Shown: positions 33,198 to 41,372 of the stretch, piece by piece | Layout of the letters: the number at the start of each line of letters is the position of its first letter | Numbering within the stretch: the stretch's first letter is position 1 | Assembly (NCBI GenBank): GCA_046349155.1 | Contig: JAXMCW010000003.1 | Coordinates: 744,001-808,000 of the forward strand | Reading direction: 5' to 3' | Length of the DNA: 64,000 bases | DNA from: Alsobacter sp046349155 | GTDB lineage: Bacteria > Pseudomonadota > Alphaproteobacteria > Rhizobiales > Beijerinckiaceae | The notes under the pieces: model-generated | What the model was told of the DNA's origin: nothing | The model's database searches: none | The model's input: the letters and a program-made list of their open reading frames with translations, nothing else | Translations under genes and position numbers: made by a program

Positions 33198-33231
33198 GGC
33201 GCAGTATCGCTGCCCATGTTGCACTGCGCCA
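33198..33231. promoter_or_regulatory. Inverted repeat and weak EMC-type operator before ccr
   Basis: GGCGCAGT (33198-33205) and ACTGCGCC (33223-33230) are exact inverted arms 17 bases apart. The right arm is in TGTTGCACTGCGCCA (33217-33231), which agrees with the EMC consensus at 11 of the 14 informative positions. It lies 89-122 bases before the reverse-strand ccr start. It is the weakest member of the set. Confidence 0.4.
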
Positions 33232-33238
33232 TAGGCTT

Positions 33239-33254
33239 AAGGAAGCACTTCCTT
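33239..33254. promoter_or_regulatory. Palindrome in the ccr divergent control region
   Basis: AAGGAAG and CTTCCTT flank a CA spacer, a 16-base near-perfect palindrome just outside the ccr inverted repeat and 115 bases before the forward membrane protein gene. The surroundings (33239-33315) are less GC-rich than the rest of the window, as expected for a promoter region. It could be a second operator. Confidence 0.35.
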
Positions 33255-33368
33255 CGTCCTTCCGACGAGTCCAAGTCAGAAGTCCTAATTCACTGAAGCT
33301 CAACGCTATTAAGTGAAAATCAGGGTTCGTCCGTCATCCTGCGCCGATCGACGAGGCAGGTGAAGCCA

Positions 33369-33671
33369 ATGCTTGCAGCCCTGGGGTTCAGCAGCATCAG
33401 CTACGAGGTAATCTGGGGCGTGCTGCTCAGCCTGCTGGCGCTCGCCGTCATCGTGGGCTGGCTGGCCGACTTCATCCTGAGCCAGCTCGGCTTCGGGCTG
33501 TTCGGCAATTCCTTCTTCGCGTTCGCGGGCTCGCTGCTCAGCCTGGTGCTGTTCCTGCGCTATCCCGTCGTCTGGCTGCAGACGGACGTGTTCACCACGT
33601 CGGCCGTCTGCATCGCGGGGGCCTTCTTCGCGATCCTGTGCGTGGGCCTGCTGCGACGGGTGGCCGGCTAG
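33369..33671 (+). CDS. Small membrane protein, function unknown
   Basis: A 100-residue protein with three hydrophobic helices (about 12-32, 37-58 and 72-92) and few charged residues outside LRYPVVW and the terminal LRRVAG. I know no family for it. The ATG at 33369 has AGGTGA at good distance; a GTG at 33360 would add three residues. It is divergent from ccr and shares its control region, so it might be co-controlled, but this is only position. Confidence 0.6.
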   Translation: MLAALGFSSISYEVIWGVLLSLLALAVIVGWLADFILSQLGFGLFGNSFFAFAGSLLSLVLFLRYPVVWLQTDVFTTSAVCIAGAFFAILCVGLLRRVAG

Positions 33672-33761
33672 CTCGCGCCGAGTTGAACGCCGTCGCGTCC
33701 GGCGACGCTGGCCAAAACGGCGACAGCGGGTAGGCTTCCTCGACCTGCGCCGGAGGATGCC

Positions 33762-34091
33762 ATGGGATTGCGTCGCCTCGCCCTGCCCGCCATCGCCCTC
33801 GGCGCGGTTCTCGCCGCCGCTCCTGCCCGCGCCGACAGCATCGACGGCAATTGGTGCAACATGGCCGGCAACAAGCACATGCAGATCGAGGGCCGGCGCA
33901 TCGTGACGCCCGGCGGCAAGACCATGGACGGGCGCTACGGCCGGCACAGCTTCGCCTACGTGATCCCCGAGAGCGAGCCCGGAGCAGGGTCCGAGGTCTC
34001 CATGCTGCTCGTCAACGAGAACACGATCCAGGCGACCACCGGCTCGGCGGCCTCGCCCGAGATGTGGCACCGCTGCGAACAGACGAGCTGA
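33762..34091 (+). CDS. Small exported hypothetical protein
   Basis: A 109-residue protein with a signal peptide, MGLRRLALPAIALGAVLAAA, and a likely cleavage after ARA (residue 24). The mature part, DSIDGNWCNMAGNKHMQIEG, with VTPGGKTMDGRYGRHSFAYV and MWHRCEQTS, resembles a group of uncharacterised exported proteins of Hyphomicrobiales. The two cysteines (Cys32 and the one near the end) could form a disulfide in the periplasm. Confidence 0.75.
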   Translation: MGLRRLALPAIALGAVLAAAPARADSIDGNWCNMAGNKHMQIEGRRIVTPGGKTMDGRYGRHSFAYVIPESEPGAGSEVSMLLVNENTIQATTGSAASPEMWHRCEQTS

Positions 34092-34127
34092 GGCCGCCCC
34101 GGGTGCTTGCGACGGGCGCGGCGAGCG

Positions 34128-34553
34128 TCACGGGCTGCGCAGCCGCCCCGGAAGGACGGCGAGGATCGCCGCGACGGCCAGCGCCCAGATGCCGTTGATC
34201 GTGCCGCCAGTCACCACGCGGGCCAGCGTCAGGTCCTCCGCGGCGCGACCCTTGAGCGGGTTCACGACATACCAGCCGACCAGGGTCGTGCCGACGCCGA
34301 ACAGCACGGCGATGGTGAACCAGTAGCCGAAACCGGTGCCGATGCGCGGGGCGAGGAGAGCGATCAGGACGCCCCACATGCCGCCCCAGAAGGCCAGGGA
34401 CACGACCTGCGGGACATGCAGCGGCGGCACGGGCGTCATCACCCAGGTCGCCGCCTGCAGGAGATGGAGCTGGGTCCCGAGCCAGAGGGTGGCCTGGTGG
34501 ACGGTGAGGACGGCGACGAATCCTGCGATGAATCCGCCGAGCGCGCGGAGCAT
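34128..34553 (-). CDS. Small inner-membrane protein, function unknown
   Basis: A 141-residue protein with four hydrophobic helices: LGGFIAGFVAVLTVHQATLW, VVSLAFWGGMWGVLIALL, FGYWFTIAVLFGVGTTLVGW and a last one at the C-terminus with TINGIWALAVAAILAVL. The pattern resembles small uncharacterised membrane proteins of proteobacteria. The start at 34553 lies directly before the first helix. It is convergent with the exported protein gene. Confidence 0.72.
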   Translation of the reverse strand: MLRALGGFIAGFVAVLTVHQATLWLGTQLHLLQAATWVMTPVPPLHVPQVVSLAFWGGMWGVLIALLAPRIGTGFGYWFTIAVLFGVGTTLVGWYVVNPLKGRAAEDLTLARVVTGGTINGIWALAVAAILAVLPGRLRSP

Positions 34554-34821
34554 GGACGCCTTCCGGTGAGGGGGAGCGGACGTGAAGCGGCAGGCTCGGA
34601 CACGACCACAAGTCCCGGGGAGTCGCAAGCCGGACGGCCCGGCGGGTCTCTGACGCCGGTCCCCCGTACGTAGTCATCCGGGGTGGGGCATCCGTGAAAG
34701 CGCGGATTGTGGAACCGGCGGTTCCGACGAGGATCGCAACCATCGACTTCCGGCGCATACCGTGACCTCGGCTGGTTCATTCCCCTGGCGCGCGCCCCGT
34801 TGCGCCCCGCAAGGATCCCCC

Positions 34822-35040
34822 ATGCAGGCTCCATCGGACCGCATCACCGCAGCACGCCTCATCAATGCCGGGCTCGCCGGCGTCTACGCCGTCGCCATCC
34901 TCTTCGCCGCGGCTCCGGCGGGCGCCAAGAGCAGGGCGGGCACGGCCGGCCCCGTCCGCGTCGCGGCGAAGGCGGAGCCCCGCCCCCCGGCGGAGGCCGG
35001 GCGCTCGGCGCGTCCCGTCCGGTGGGCGGCCAACCCCTGA
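34822..35040 (+). CDS. Small hypothetical protein with N-terminal helix
   Basis: A 72-residue predicted protein. A polar start (MQAPSDRITAARLINAG) leads to a short hydrophobic stretch, VYAVAILFAAAPAGA, and a basic Ala/Pro-rich tail. It could be an exported peptide cleaved after AGA, or a chance frame. Support is AAGGA at good spacing from the ATG and start-to-stop integrity, but I recognise no homologue. Confidence 0.4.
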   Translation: MQAPSDRITAARLINAGLAGVYAVAILFAAAPAGAKSRAGTAGPVRVAAKAEPRPPAEAGRSARPVRWAANP

Positions 35041-35130
35041 CCCGCGCTAGGGCGGCGCCGGCCGCAGAAGGCTGGTGAATCGAAACGGGAATGCTAGGCT
35101 CCCGGCGCGACCCCGAGAGAGGAGCCGGCC

Positions 35131-35967
35131 ATGTCGATGAAAACCGTTCTCGTCCCCCTGGAGGATCCCGAGACGACAGGGCCGATCCTGGAGACGGCTC
35201 TGGTCTTCGCCCGGCGCTTCGGCAGCCTGGTGGAGGGCCTCGCCACCCTGCCGATCCTCGACAACTACATCGTCGGGGAAATGGTGCCGCTCTGGCCGCC
35301 GCAGCAGCGCAGCACGACGGACCTCACGCGTGACGTTTACGAGGCGTTCCGCGGCTTCATGACGACGCACGGCGTCGCCGCGCGCGACCAGGGCGCCACG
35401 GGCGCGACCTTTGCCTGGCGCGAGCCCCCGGTGCTGGGCGACTCCGCCGTGGCGAGCATCGCCCGCGTCTTCGACATCACGGTGGTGGGCCGGCCGATCT
35501 CCGGCAGCGTGGGGCCGCGCCTCTCGCTGCTGGAGACCGTGATGTTCGAGAGCGGCCGGCCGATCCTCATCGCGCCGCCCGCGGCGCCGGCGGGGCTCGG
35601 CGACAGCATCCTGGTCGCCTGGAACTGCAGCACCGAGACGGCGCGGACCGTGGCGCTCGCCGAGTCGCTGCTGAAGCAGGCCAAGCGCGTCCTCGTCCTG
35701 ACCGTGGAGGGCGGCACGGTGCCCGGTCCCAGCGGCGAGGACCTCGCCCGCGCCCTGCGGCTGGACGGGATCGAATGCGAGGCCCTGACGCTGCCCGGCA
35801 CGCAGGCCACCGCCGGCGAGGTGATCCTGCAGCATTGCGAGGCCTGGGGCGCAGACTTGCTGATCAAGGGCGCCTATACGCAGAGCCGGCTGCGCCAGAT
35901 GATCTTCGGCGGCGCGACGAGCCACATCCTGTCGCAGGCCCGGCTGCCGGTCTTCATGGCCCACTGA
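35131..35967 (+). CDS. Universal stress protein (tandem Usp domains)
   Basis: A 278-residue cytosolic protein with two UspA-like halves. The first has KTVLVPLEDPETTGPILETA and FDITVVGRP; the second starts at SILVAWNCSTETARTVALA and ends ADLLIKGAYTQSRLRQMIFG then SHILSQARLPVFMAH. The second half keeps the G-x2-G-x9-G(S/T) type of nucleotide loop only partly (GAYTQSRLRQMIFGGATSH). It is a single gene after a small hypothetical gene, with a strong GAGAGGAG ribosome site. Confidence 0.85.
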   Translation: MSMKTVLVPLEDPETTGPILETALVFARRFGSLVEGLATLPILDNYIVGEMVPLWPPQQRSTTDLTRDVYEAFRGFMTTHGVAARDQGATGATFAWREPPVLGDSAVASIARVFDITVVGRPISGSVGPRLSLLETVMFESGRPILIAPPAAPAGLGDSILVAWNCSTETARTVALAESLLKQAKRVLVLTVEGGTVPGPSGEDLARALRLDGIECEALTLPGTQATAGEVILQHCEAWGADLLIKGAYTQSRLRQMIFGGATSHILSQARLPVFMAH

Positions 35968-36416
35968 CCCTGCGGAGCCGCCCGGTCCGGTGTGCTTCCG
36001 GCGTGGGGAGGGCGAGGCCGCCCTGCCCGCCCGCGCGGGGTTAGGGTTAAGCCTCCGTTTCGATTTTCCATTGACTTGCCGGGTGTTAGACAGGCCCGAC
36101 AGGATCCGGAGGCGTGGCGGGGCGCGCGCCCGCCGCCGGACCGCCAGGGCCGTGGGGCGCCGCGCCAGCGCGGAGACGGCCACCAGCGACGTACCGGCCA
36201 GGCTGGCTGCCACGGGGGATCGGCAACTCCCCCGGGGCGGCGGCGCGTCCGCCAGGCCGCCGCGGAGGGGCCACCCGTCCCCTCCCCAGCAGGCCGGATA
36301 CGGGGAGCCGCCACGGTTCGGACGACCGTGGCGGCTCCCACATCCTCCGCGCCGAATTGGGGTGACGCCGCCGCCCGCCTGGGTTACGAGCGATGCGCGA
36401 CGCAGCCCGGTGAGCC
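35968..36416. other. Intergenic region of about 450 bases with a strong hairpin
   Basis: I see no convincing gene in this gap; the several open frames are GC-driven and lack homology-like content. The first part (36040-36100) is less GC-rich and could hold a promoter. A perfect hairpin sits at 36303-36339. Confidence 0.6.
36303..36339 (+). repeat. Perfect 15-bp hairpin in the leader of a methyltransferase gene
   Basis: GGGAGCCGCCACGGT (36303-36317) and ACCGTGGCGGCTCCC (36325-36339) are exact inverse complements with a 7-base loop. It lies 77 bases before the methyltransferase start. No T run follows, so it is not a standard terminator; an attenuator, RNA stabiliser or protein-binding site is possible. 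Confidence 0.7.
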
Positions 36417-37235
36417 ATGCACAAGTCCGCCCTCGACAAGCTCGCGACCTTCCGGCGCGCCTATCTCGCCGGCGTGGAGGCCGCTCCCCTCATCGTGCTC
36501 GACGTGGGTTCGGCGGTGGCGGACCCCACGCACGAGAGCAACCGGTCGGAAATGCAGAATCCCGCCTGGACGTTGCGCGGGCTCGACATCGCGCCGGCGC
36601 CCAACGTCGATATCGTCGTCGCGGAGCCCTATGACTGGCGGGAGGTTCCCTCGGGCTCGGTGGACGTGGTGACGTGCAGCCAGGTCTTCGAGCACGCCGA
36701 GTATTTCTGGATCACGATGATGGAGATCGCGCGCGTGCTGAAGACGCACGGGCTGGCCTTCGTCAACGCGCCGGGCGCCGGCCCCCTGCACCGCTACCCC
36801 GTCGATTGCTGGCGCTTCTACGACGATGCCTTCCCGGCCCTCGCGCGCTATTCGGGCCTCGATCTGCTGGAAAGCCAGGTGCAATGGGCGCCGGCCTATC
36901 GCAAGGGCCTGCAATGGCGCGACGCCACGGGCATCATGCAGCGACCCGTGCGGACGCCGGACGCGGAAGAGGGGCTCGCGCGCCGCATCGCCGCCGCCAA
37001 GCTCTCGGCCAGGACCTCCGTCTCGCGCGCCGACCTTGCCGCGCTGGAGGACGTCGCCGCTCCCCCCGGGATCAGCCCCATCGGACCGCAGGCGAGCCGC
37101 AACTGCCTCGCGGCGCGCGAGGACCAGGTGATCGCGGGCGCGTCCACCTGGTCGCACCGCGCCTTCCTCATCCGCCGCGAATTGCGCGACATCGGACAGA
37201 TCCTGACGCGCCCGCTGCGCGACCTGCGGCTGTGA
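36417..37235 (+). CDS. SAM-dependent methyltransferase (class I)
   Basis: A 272-residue protein with the class I methyltransferase fold: motif I as LIVLDVGSAVAD, then GLDIAPAPNVDIVV, and SVDVVTCSQVFEHAEYFW, the Methyltransf_11 pattern, followed by RVLKTHGLAFVNAPGAGPLH. The C-terminal part (about 170-272) is specific to a subgroup that I cannot name. Substrate is unknown; relatives occur in polysaccharide clusters, but none is here. Confidence 0.78.
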   Translation: MHKSALDKLATFRRAYLAGVEAAPLIVLDVGSAVADPTHESNRSEMQNPAWTLRGLDIAPAPNVDIVVAEPYDWREVPSGSVDVVTCSQVFEHAEYFWITMMEIARVLKTHGLAFVNAPGAGPLHRYPVDCWRFYDDAFPALARYSGLDLLESQVQWAPAYRKGLQWRDATGIMQRPVRTPDAEEGLARRIAAAKLSARTSVSRADLAALEDVAAPPGISPIGPQASRNCLAAREDQVIAGASTWSHRAFLIRRELRDIGQILTRPLRDLRL

Positions 37236-37259
37236 CGGGGCGGCAAGGGATTGCAGGGA

Positions 37260-37646
37260 ATGGACAGTGACGAGAAGGCCATCCACGCGCTGGTGGCGGA
37301 CTGGATGAGAGCGACCCTGGCGGGAGACGTGGACGCCCAGCTGGCGCTGATGACGGACGACGTCGTCTTCCTGCTTCCCGGCCAGGAGCCTTTCGGCAAG
37401 CGCGCCTTCGAGGCCGCCGCCCGAGCGGCCGGGACCCTGCGCATGAGCGGCGCGAGCCGGATCGAGGACCTGACGCTGCTGGGCGACTGGGCCTTCATGC
37501 GCACGCGCATCGCGGTGGACGTGACGCCGCCCGGCGAGGAGCGCGCGGTCCGCCGCGAGGGCCACGCCCTCACCGTCCTCAGGCGCGACGGCGGGCGGTG
37601 GCGCATCGCGCAGGACGCCAACCTGCTGGCGGCCGTCGACGACTGA
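37260..37646 (+). CDS. SnoaL-like / SgcJ-EcaC family protein
   Basis: A 128-residue NTF2-fold protein. It begins MDSDEKAIHALVADWMRATL, has DAQLALMTDDVVFLLPGQEP and ends LTVLRRDGGRWRIAQDANLL, the DUF4440/SnoaL pattern. No enzymatic activity can be assigned. The ATG at 37260 has AAGGGA nine bases upstream and is preferred to a TTG three codons earlier. Confidence 0.78.
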   Translation: MDSDEKAIHALVADWMRATLAGDVDAQLALMTDDVVFLLPGQEPFGKRAFEAAARAAGTLRMSGASRIEDLTLLGDWAFMRTRIAVDVTPPGEERAVRREGHALTVLRRDGGRWRIAQDANLLAAVDD

Positions 37647-37684
37647 GCGGAGCGGCCGTTTCGGGACTGAGCGGAGCGGCGCTC

Positions 37685-38305
37685 TCAAGCGCCCGCGCCG
37701 GTCTCCTCGCGCCCGCGCTCGAGCTGGAAGGCGAGGTGCGCGCGCACCGTGGGCCATTCGGCGGCGACGATGCTGTAGACGCAGGTGTCCCGCAAGGCTC
37801 CGTTGGGCGTGCGCATATGGCAGCGCAGCACGCCGTCCAGCTTGGCGCCGAGCCGCTCGATGGCGCGCCGGCTCTGGTGGTTGAAGAAATGGGTGCGGAA
37901 CTCCACCGCCAGGCAGCCGAGGCCGTCGAAGGCGTGGCCGAGCAGCAGCAGCTTGGCCTGGGTGTTGAGCGGCGTGCGCTGCACCGCCCTGGCGTACCAG
38001 GTCGAGCCGATCTCGGCGCGCGGGGAGAGCGGGTCGATATTCATGAAGGTGGTCATGCCGGCGATCCGGCCGGAGGGCTTCGCGATCACCGTGAAGGGCA
38101 GCATCGAGCCCTTTTCCTGCAGGCCGAGCCGGCGCTCGATCTCCGCCTCCATGCCCTCGGGCGAGGGGATCAGCGTGTACCAGAGCCGCCAGAGTTCCCC
38201 GTCCGCCGCCGCCTCGCGGAGGCCGGCCGCGTGCTCGCGCGCCAGGGGGACGAGTTCGACATGCGTTCCCGCAAGCGTGACGGGCGCGAAGGGCGAGGCG
38301 GACAT
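37685..38305 (-). CDS. GNAT-family N-acetyltransferase
   Basis: A 206-residue acetyltransferase of the RimJ/RimL type. Segments are VTLAGTHVELVPLAREHAAG, PFTVIAKPSGRIAGMTTFMN, EIGSTWYARAVQRT and LLLGHAFDGLGCLAVEFRTH, the acetyl-CoA-binding core, followed by HQSRRAIERLGAKLDGVLR. The substrate is unknown. The start at 38305 has AGGGATGG six bases upstream; the longer upstream frame is not supported. It is convergent with the SnoaL gene. Confidence 0.82.
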   Translation of the reverse strand: MSASPFAPVTLAGTHVELVPLAREHAAGLREAAADGELWRLWYTLIPSPEGMEAEIERRLGLQEKGSMLPFTVIAKPSGRIAGMTTFMNIDPLSPRAEIGSTWYARAVQRTPLNTQAKLLLLGHAFDGLGCLAVEFRTHFFNHQSRRAIERLGAKLDGVLRCHMRTPNGALRDTCVYSIVAAEWPTVRAHLAFQLERGREETGAGA

Positions 38306-38504
38306 GCAGGCCATCCCTGAAGACGAAGGCGGACGGGAGTCGCGCGAGGAGCGACCAGCGGCACTGTGCCACGCCGTGACGCTGAGCTCGACCCGCCGCA
38401 CGACCCGTGCTGCGGCGCAGGCGACGCCCTGGTTCGACCGCCATGATCCGGCCTCAACCAGCCCGTTCAATCGTGCCGTCCTCCACAGCCTGCAGGAACC
38501 TGCC

Positions 38505-38660
38505 ATGCGCGCCGCCTCTCTCCTCCTCGCTCTCGCAGCGGGCCTCCTCATCGCGCCTACAGCCGAGGCGCGCGGGCACGGGCGCGGCGGCCACGGATCG
38601 CACCACGGGGCGCACGGGCATGGCGGGCACAGCCGCCCGGGCTGGTTCATCATCCGGTGA
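38505..38660 (+). CDS. Small exported His/Gly-rich peptide
   Basis: A 51-residue predicted protein with a signal peptide, MRAASLLLALAAGLLIAPTA, and a mature part of about 28 residues rich in His and Gly (GHGRGGHGSHHGAHGHGGHS). The His repeats could bind metal ions in the periplasm, but this is inference. An AGGA precedes the ATG. Too small for a confident family call. Confidence 0.55.
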   Translation: MRAASLLLALAAGLLIAPTAEARGHGRGGHGSHHGAHGHGGHSRPGWFIIR

Positions 38661-38743
38661 AGCGGCCGGGGACGCAGTCATCCGCCACAGTCCCGCAATC
38701 ATGGGGGCGAATGCTCGTCGCGCATTCCCTGGAGGTGAAGACC

Positions 38744-39067
38744 ATGCTGCGTGTTGCCGCCCTCGCCCTGACCGTCGCCCTGGGCGCCTCGCCCGCCATC
38801 GCCGGCTCCGTCCCGCGAATCGACTTCGCCAAAGTCTGCCGCGCCAGCTCCGGCACGCCTGTCAGCAGGGACCAGCTCAAGGCCTGCCTGGAATCGGAGA
38901 GCCAGGTCCGCGACGAGCTCTCCCGGACCTGGAGCAAGTACTCCCCGGCCTCCCGGGCGGAATGTGCAGCCGGGCTCCAGAACGCCTATCACCCCAGTTA
39001 TGTCGAGCTCATTTCCTGCCTGGAGATGGCCAATCCGGGCCTCGCGAAGCCGAAGGCGCTCGACTGA
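38744..39067 (+). CDS. Small exported hypothetical protein with four cysteines
   Basis: A 107-residue protein with signal peptide (MLRVAALALTVALGASPAIA, cleavage near AIAG). The mature part has cysteines in AKVCRASSG, LKACLESES, RAECAAGLQ and LISCLEMAN, which suggest two disulfides. The start at 38744 follows GGAGGTG. Similar small proteins of unknown role occur in Hyphomicrobiales, but I cannot name one. Confidence 0.65.
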   Translation: MLRVAALALTVALGASPAIAGSVPRIDFAKVCRASSGTPVSRDQLKACLESESQVRDELSRTWSKYSPASRAECAAGLQNAYHPSYVELISCLEMANPGLAKPKALD

Positions 39068-39169
39068 TGCGGCCATGCGCCGTCCGCTCCGGGCAGGACG
39101 CCTGCCGTCCACGGCAGGGATCCGCTTCGAGGCGGGATCTGCGGTAAGTTCCTGTGCCAATGGATTAAA

Positions 39170-39175
39170 TTGACA
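39170..39175 (+). promoter_or_regulatory. Consensus minus-35 element before the sulfatase gene
   Basis: A perfect TTGACA lies 112 bases before the sulfatase start, in a stretch that is less GC-rich than the rest (39150-39200). A good minus-10 box is not evident at 17 bases (AACGGT), so the promoter is only suggested. Confidence 0.35.
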
Positions 39176-39287
39176 AGGTTACACAACCGTAGAACGGTGA
39201 TGCCGCAGGTTGTGCTCTCCCCCTCCGTCCGGACAGGGACGACAGGGCGCTGGTCCTGCGTCGTGTGTCATCATCCCGGAGGAAGAC

Positions 39288-40952
39288 ATGGTCTTGAACA
39301 GAATGAGCCTTGCCGCGGCGGCGGCAGGCGCGGCGCTGGGCTTTTGCCTGGCGGGGGCCGCGCAGGCCCAGACGCAGGGCAAGCCGAATATCCTCTTCAT
39401 CGTGTCGGACGACACCGGCTACGGCGACCTCGGGCCCTATGGCGGGGGCGAGGGGCGCGGCATGCCGACGCCCAACATCGACAAGATGGCCGAGAGCGGG
39501 ATGACGTTCTTCTCGTTCTACGCGCAGCCGAGCTGCACGCCTGGCCGCGCCGCCATGCAGACCGGGCGCATTCCCAACCGCAGCGGCATGACGACCGTGG
39601 CCTTCCAGGGCGAGGGCGGCGGCCTTCCCGCGGCCGAGTGGACGCTCGCCTCGGTGCTGAAGCAGGGCGGCTACAAGACCTACTTCACCGGCAAGTGGCA
39701 CCTCGGCGAGGCGGACTACGCGCTGCCCAACGCCCAGGGCTACGACGTGATGAAGTATGCCGGGCTCTACCACCTCAACGCGTACACCTATGGCGACCCG
39801 ACCTGGTTCCCCGACATGGACCCCGAGCTCAGGGCCATGTTCGCGCGCGTCACGAAGGGCGCTCTGTCCGGCAATGCCGGCGAGAAGGCGGTCGAGGAGT
39901 TCAAGATCAACGGGCAATACGTCAACACGCCCGTGGTGGACGGCAAGCCGGGCGTCGTCGGCATCCCCTTCTTCGACAGCTATGTCGAGAAGGCCGCCCT
40001 CGACTTCCTCGACGACGCGTCGAAGGCGCCGAACACGCCCTTCTTCATCAACGTCAACTTCATGAAGGTGCACCAGCCGAACATGCCGGCGCCCGAGTTC
40101 GAGCACAAGTCGATGTCCAAGTCCAAGTATGCGGACAGCGTCGTCGAACTCGACACGCGCATCGGCCGCATCATGGACAAGCTGCGCGCCACGGGCTTGG
40201 ACAAGAACACCCTCGTCTTCTACACGACGGACAACGGCGCCTGGCAGGACGTCTACCCCGACGCGGGCTATACCCCGTTCCGCGGCACCAAGGGCACGGT
40301 CCGCGAGGGCGGCAACCGCGTCCCCGCGATCGCCATCTGGCCCGGCAAGATCAAGCCGCAGACCAAGAACCACGACATCGTCGGTGGCCTCGACCTGATG
40401 GCGACGTTCGCCAGCGCGGCCGGCATCAAGCTTCCGGAGAAGGACCGCGAGGGCCAGCCGATCATCTTCGACAGCTACGACATGTCCCCGGTGCTGCTCG
40501 GCACCGGCAAGTCCGAGCGCAAGAGCTGGTTCTACTTCACGGAGAACGAGCTGACCCCCGGCGCCGCCCGCGTCGGCAACTACAAGGCCGTGTTCAACCT
40601 GCGCGGCGACAACGGCGCCACAACGGGCGGCCTGGCGGTCGACAGCAACCTCGGCTGGAAGGGTGCGGAGAAGTATGTCGCCACCGTGCCGCAGGTCTTC
40701 GACCTCTGGCAGGACCCGCAGGAGCGCTATGACATCTTCATGAACAACTACACCGAGCGCACCTGGACGATGGTCACCATCAGCGACTCGATCAAGCAGC
40801 TGATGGCGACCTACATCAAGTACCCGCCGCGCAAGCTGCAGAGTGGAAGCTATTCCGGGCCGGTCACGCTGACGGGCTACGAGCGGTTCCAGTGGGTGCG
40901 CGACCAGCTCGGCAAGGAGGGAGTCAACATCCCCCTGCCGACCGGCAACTGA
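39288..40952 (+). CDS. Exported arylsulfatase
   Basis: A 554-residue sulfatase with a signal peptide (cleavage near AQA, residues 25-27). The formylglycine motif is Cys83-Thr-Pro-Gly-Arg87 in PSCTPGRAAMQTGR, and the metal-binding aspartates follow NILFIVSDDTGYGD (Asp41, Asp42). FTGKWHLGE is the second signature, and YTTDNGAWQDV carries further metal ligands. It would release sulfate from a sulfated compound in the periplasm. Formylglycine needs a maturase (FGE or anSME) that is not in the window. GGAGGAAG is a strong ribosome site. Confidence 0.9.
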   Translation: MVLNRMSLAAAAAGAALGFCLAGAAQAQTQGKPNILFIVSDDTGYGDLGPYGGGEGRGMPTPNIDKMAESGMTFFSFYAQPSCTPGRAAMQTGRIPNRSGMTTVAFQGEGGGLPAAEWTLASVLKQGGYKTYFTGKWHLGEADYALPNAQGYDVMKYAGLYHLNAYTYGDPTWFPDMDPELRAMFARVTKGALSGNAGEKAVEEFKINGQYVNTPVVDGKPGVVGIPFFDSYVEKAALDFLDDASKAPNTPFFINVNFMKVHQPNMPAPEFEHKSMSKSKYADSVVELDTRIGRIMDKLRATGLDKNTLVFYTTDNGAWQDVYPDAGYTPFRGTKGTVREGGNRVPAIAIWPGKIKPQTKNHDIVGGLDLMATFASAAGIKLPEKDREGQPIIFDSYDMSPVLLGTGKSERKSWFYFTENELTPGAARVGNYKAVFNLRGDNGATTGGLAVDSNLGWKGAEKYVATVPQVFDLWQDPQERYDIFMNNYTERTWTMVTISDSIKQLMATYIKYPPRKLQSGSYSGPVTLTGYERFQWVRDQLGKEGVNIPLPTGN

Positions 40953-40956
40953 CCGC

Positions 40957-40988
40957 GCGATCGCCCCGGCCCGGCCCGGGGCGATCGC
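40957..40988 (+). terminator. Hairpin after the sulfatase gene
   Basis: A 13-bp perfect stem, GCGATCGCCCCGG (40957-40969) and CCGGGGCGATCGC (40976-40988), with a 6-base loop starts five bases past the stop. There is no T run. It probably terminates or protects the transcript. Confidence 0.65.
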
Positions 40989-41086
40989 CCTCGCGGCCTC
41001 GCCGCAACGGCTCCGCACGGGCGTGCGGAGCGCCCGCGGCGCCGCGCGATCCGGATTTCAACGATGAGGGGAGAACAACGAGACCC

Positions 41087-41162
41087 TGGTGGAGCTGATG
41101 AGATTCGAACTCACGACCTCTGCAGTGCGATTGCAGCGCTCTCCCAACTGAGCTACAGCCCC
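41087..41162 (-). tRNA. tRNA-Ala (anticodon CGC)
   Basis: The reverse strand folds as a full cloverleaf: acceptor GGGGCTG with CAGCTCC, D stem GCTC/GAGC, anticodon stem CTGCA/TGCAG with loop ATCGCAC (anticodon CGC), and T-arm GTGAG-TTCGAAT-CTCAT. The G3-T70 pair, the identity element of alanine tRNA, is present. CCA is encoded at 41087-41089. It decodes GCG. Confidence 0.95.
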
Positions 41163-41372
41163 GCCCGGGTGCCGGCCTTGTAAGGGCGCGGGGCTCGCCC
41201 TGTCAATTGCGAACTGAGCGCCGCCGGGCGCGATGCCCCCCGGCTTGTTTGGCGGCGCGGGCGCGGCTACATGAGGCGGGCCGGCGCGCCTCACCCCCGA
41301 AGCGGCGGCCAGACCCGCCCGATGGCCCGCGGCAGAATGCCCGGCCGACCCCGCCGATGGAGCAGCCCCACG

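Noticed and set aside
35968..36416. Several overlapping reading frames before the methyltransferase gene
   Set aside because: They overlap each other on both strands, lack ribosome sites and show only Arg/Pro/Ala-rich low-complexity translations.
38408..38422. TGCTGCGGCGCAGGC as another EMC-type operator
   Set aside because: It contains CTGC-N3-GCAG but fails at the outer positions and lies between a GNAT gene and a small His-rich peptide with no metabolic link. Chance matches are expected in GC-rich DNA.
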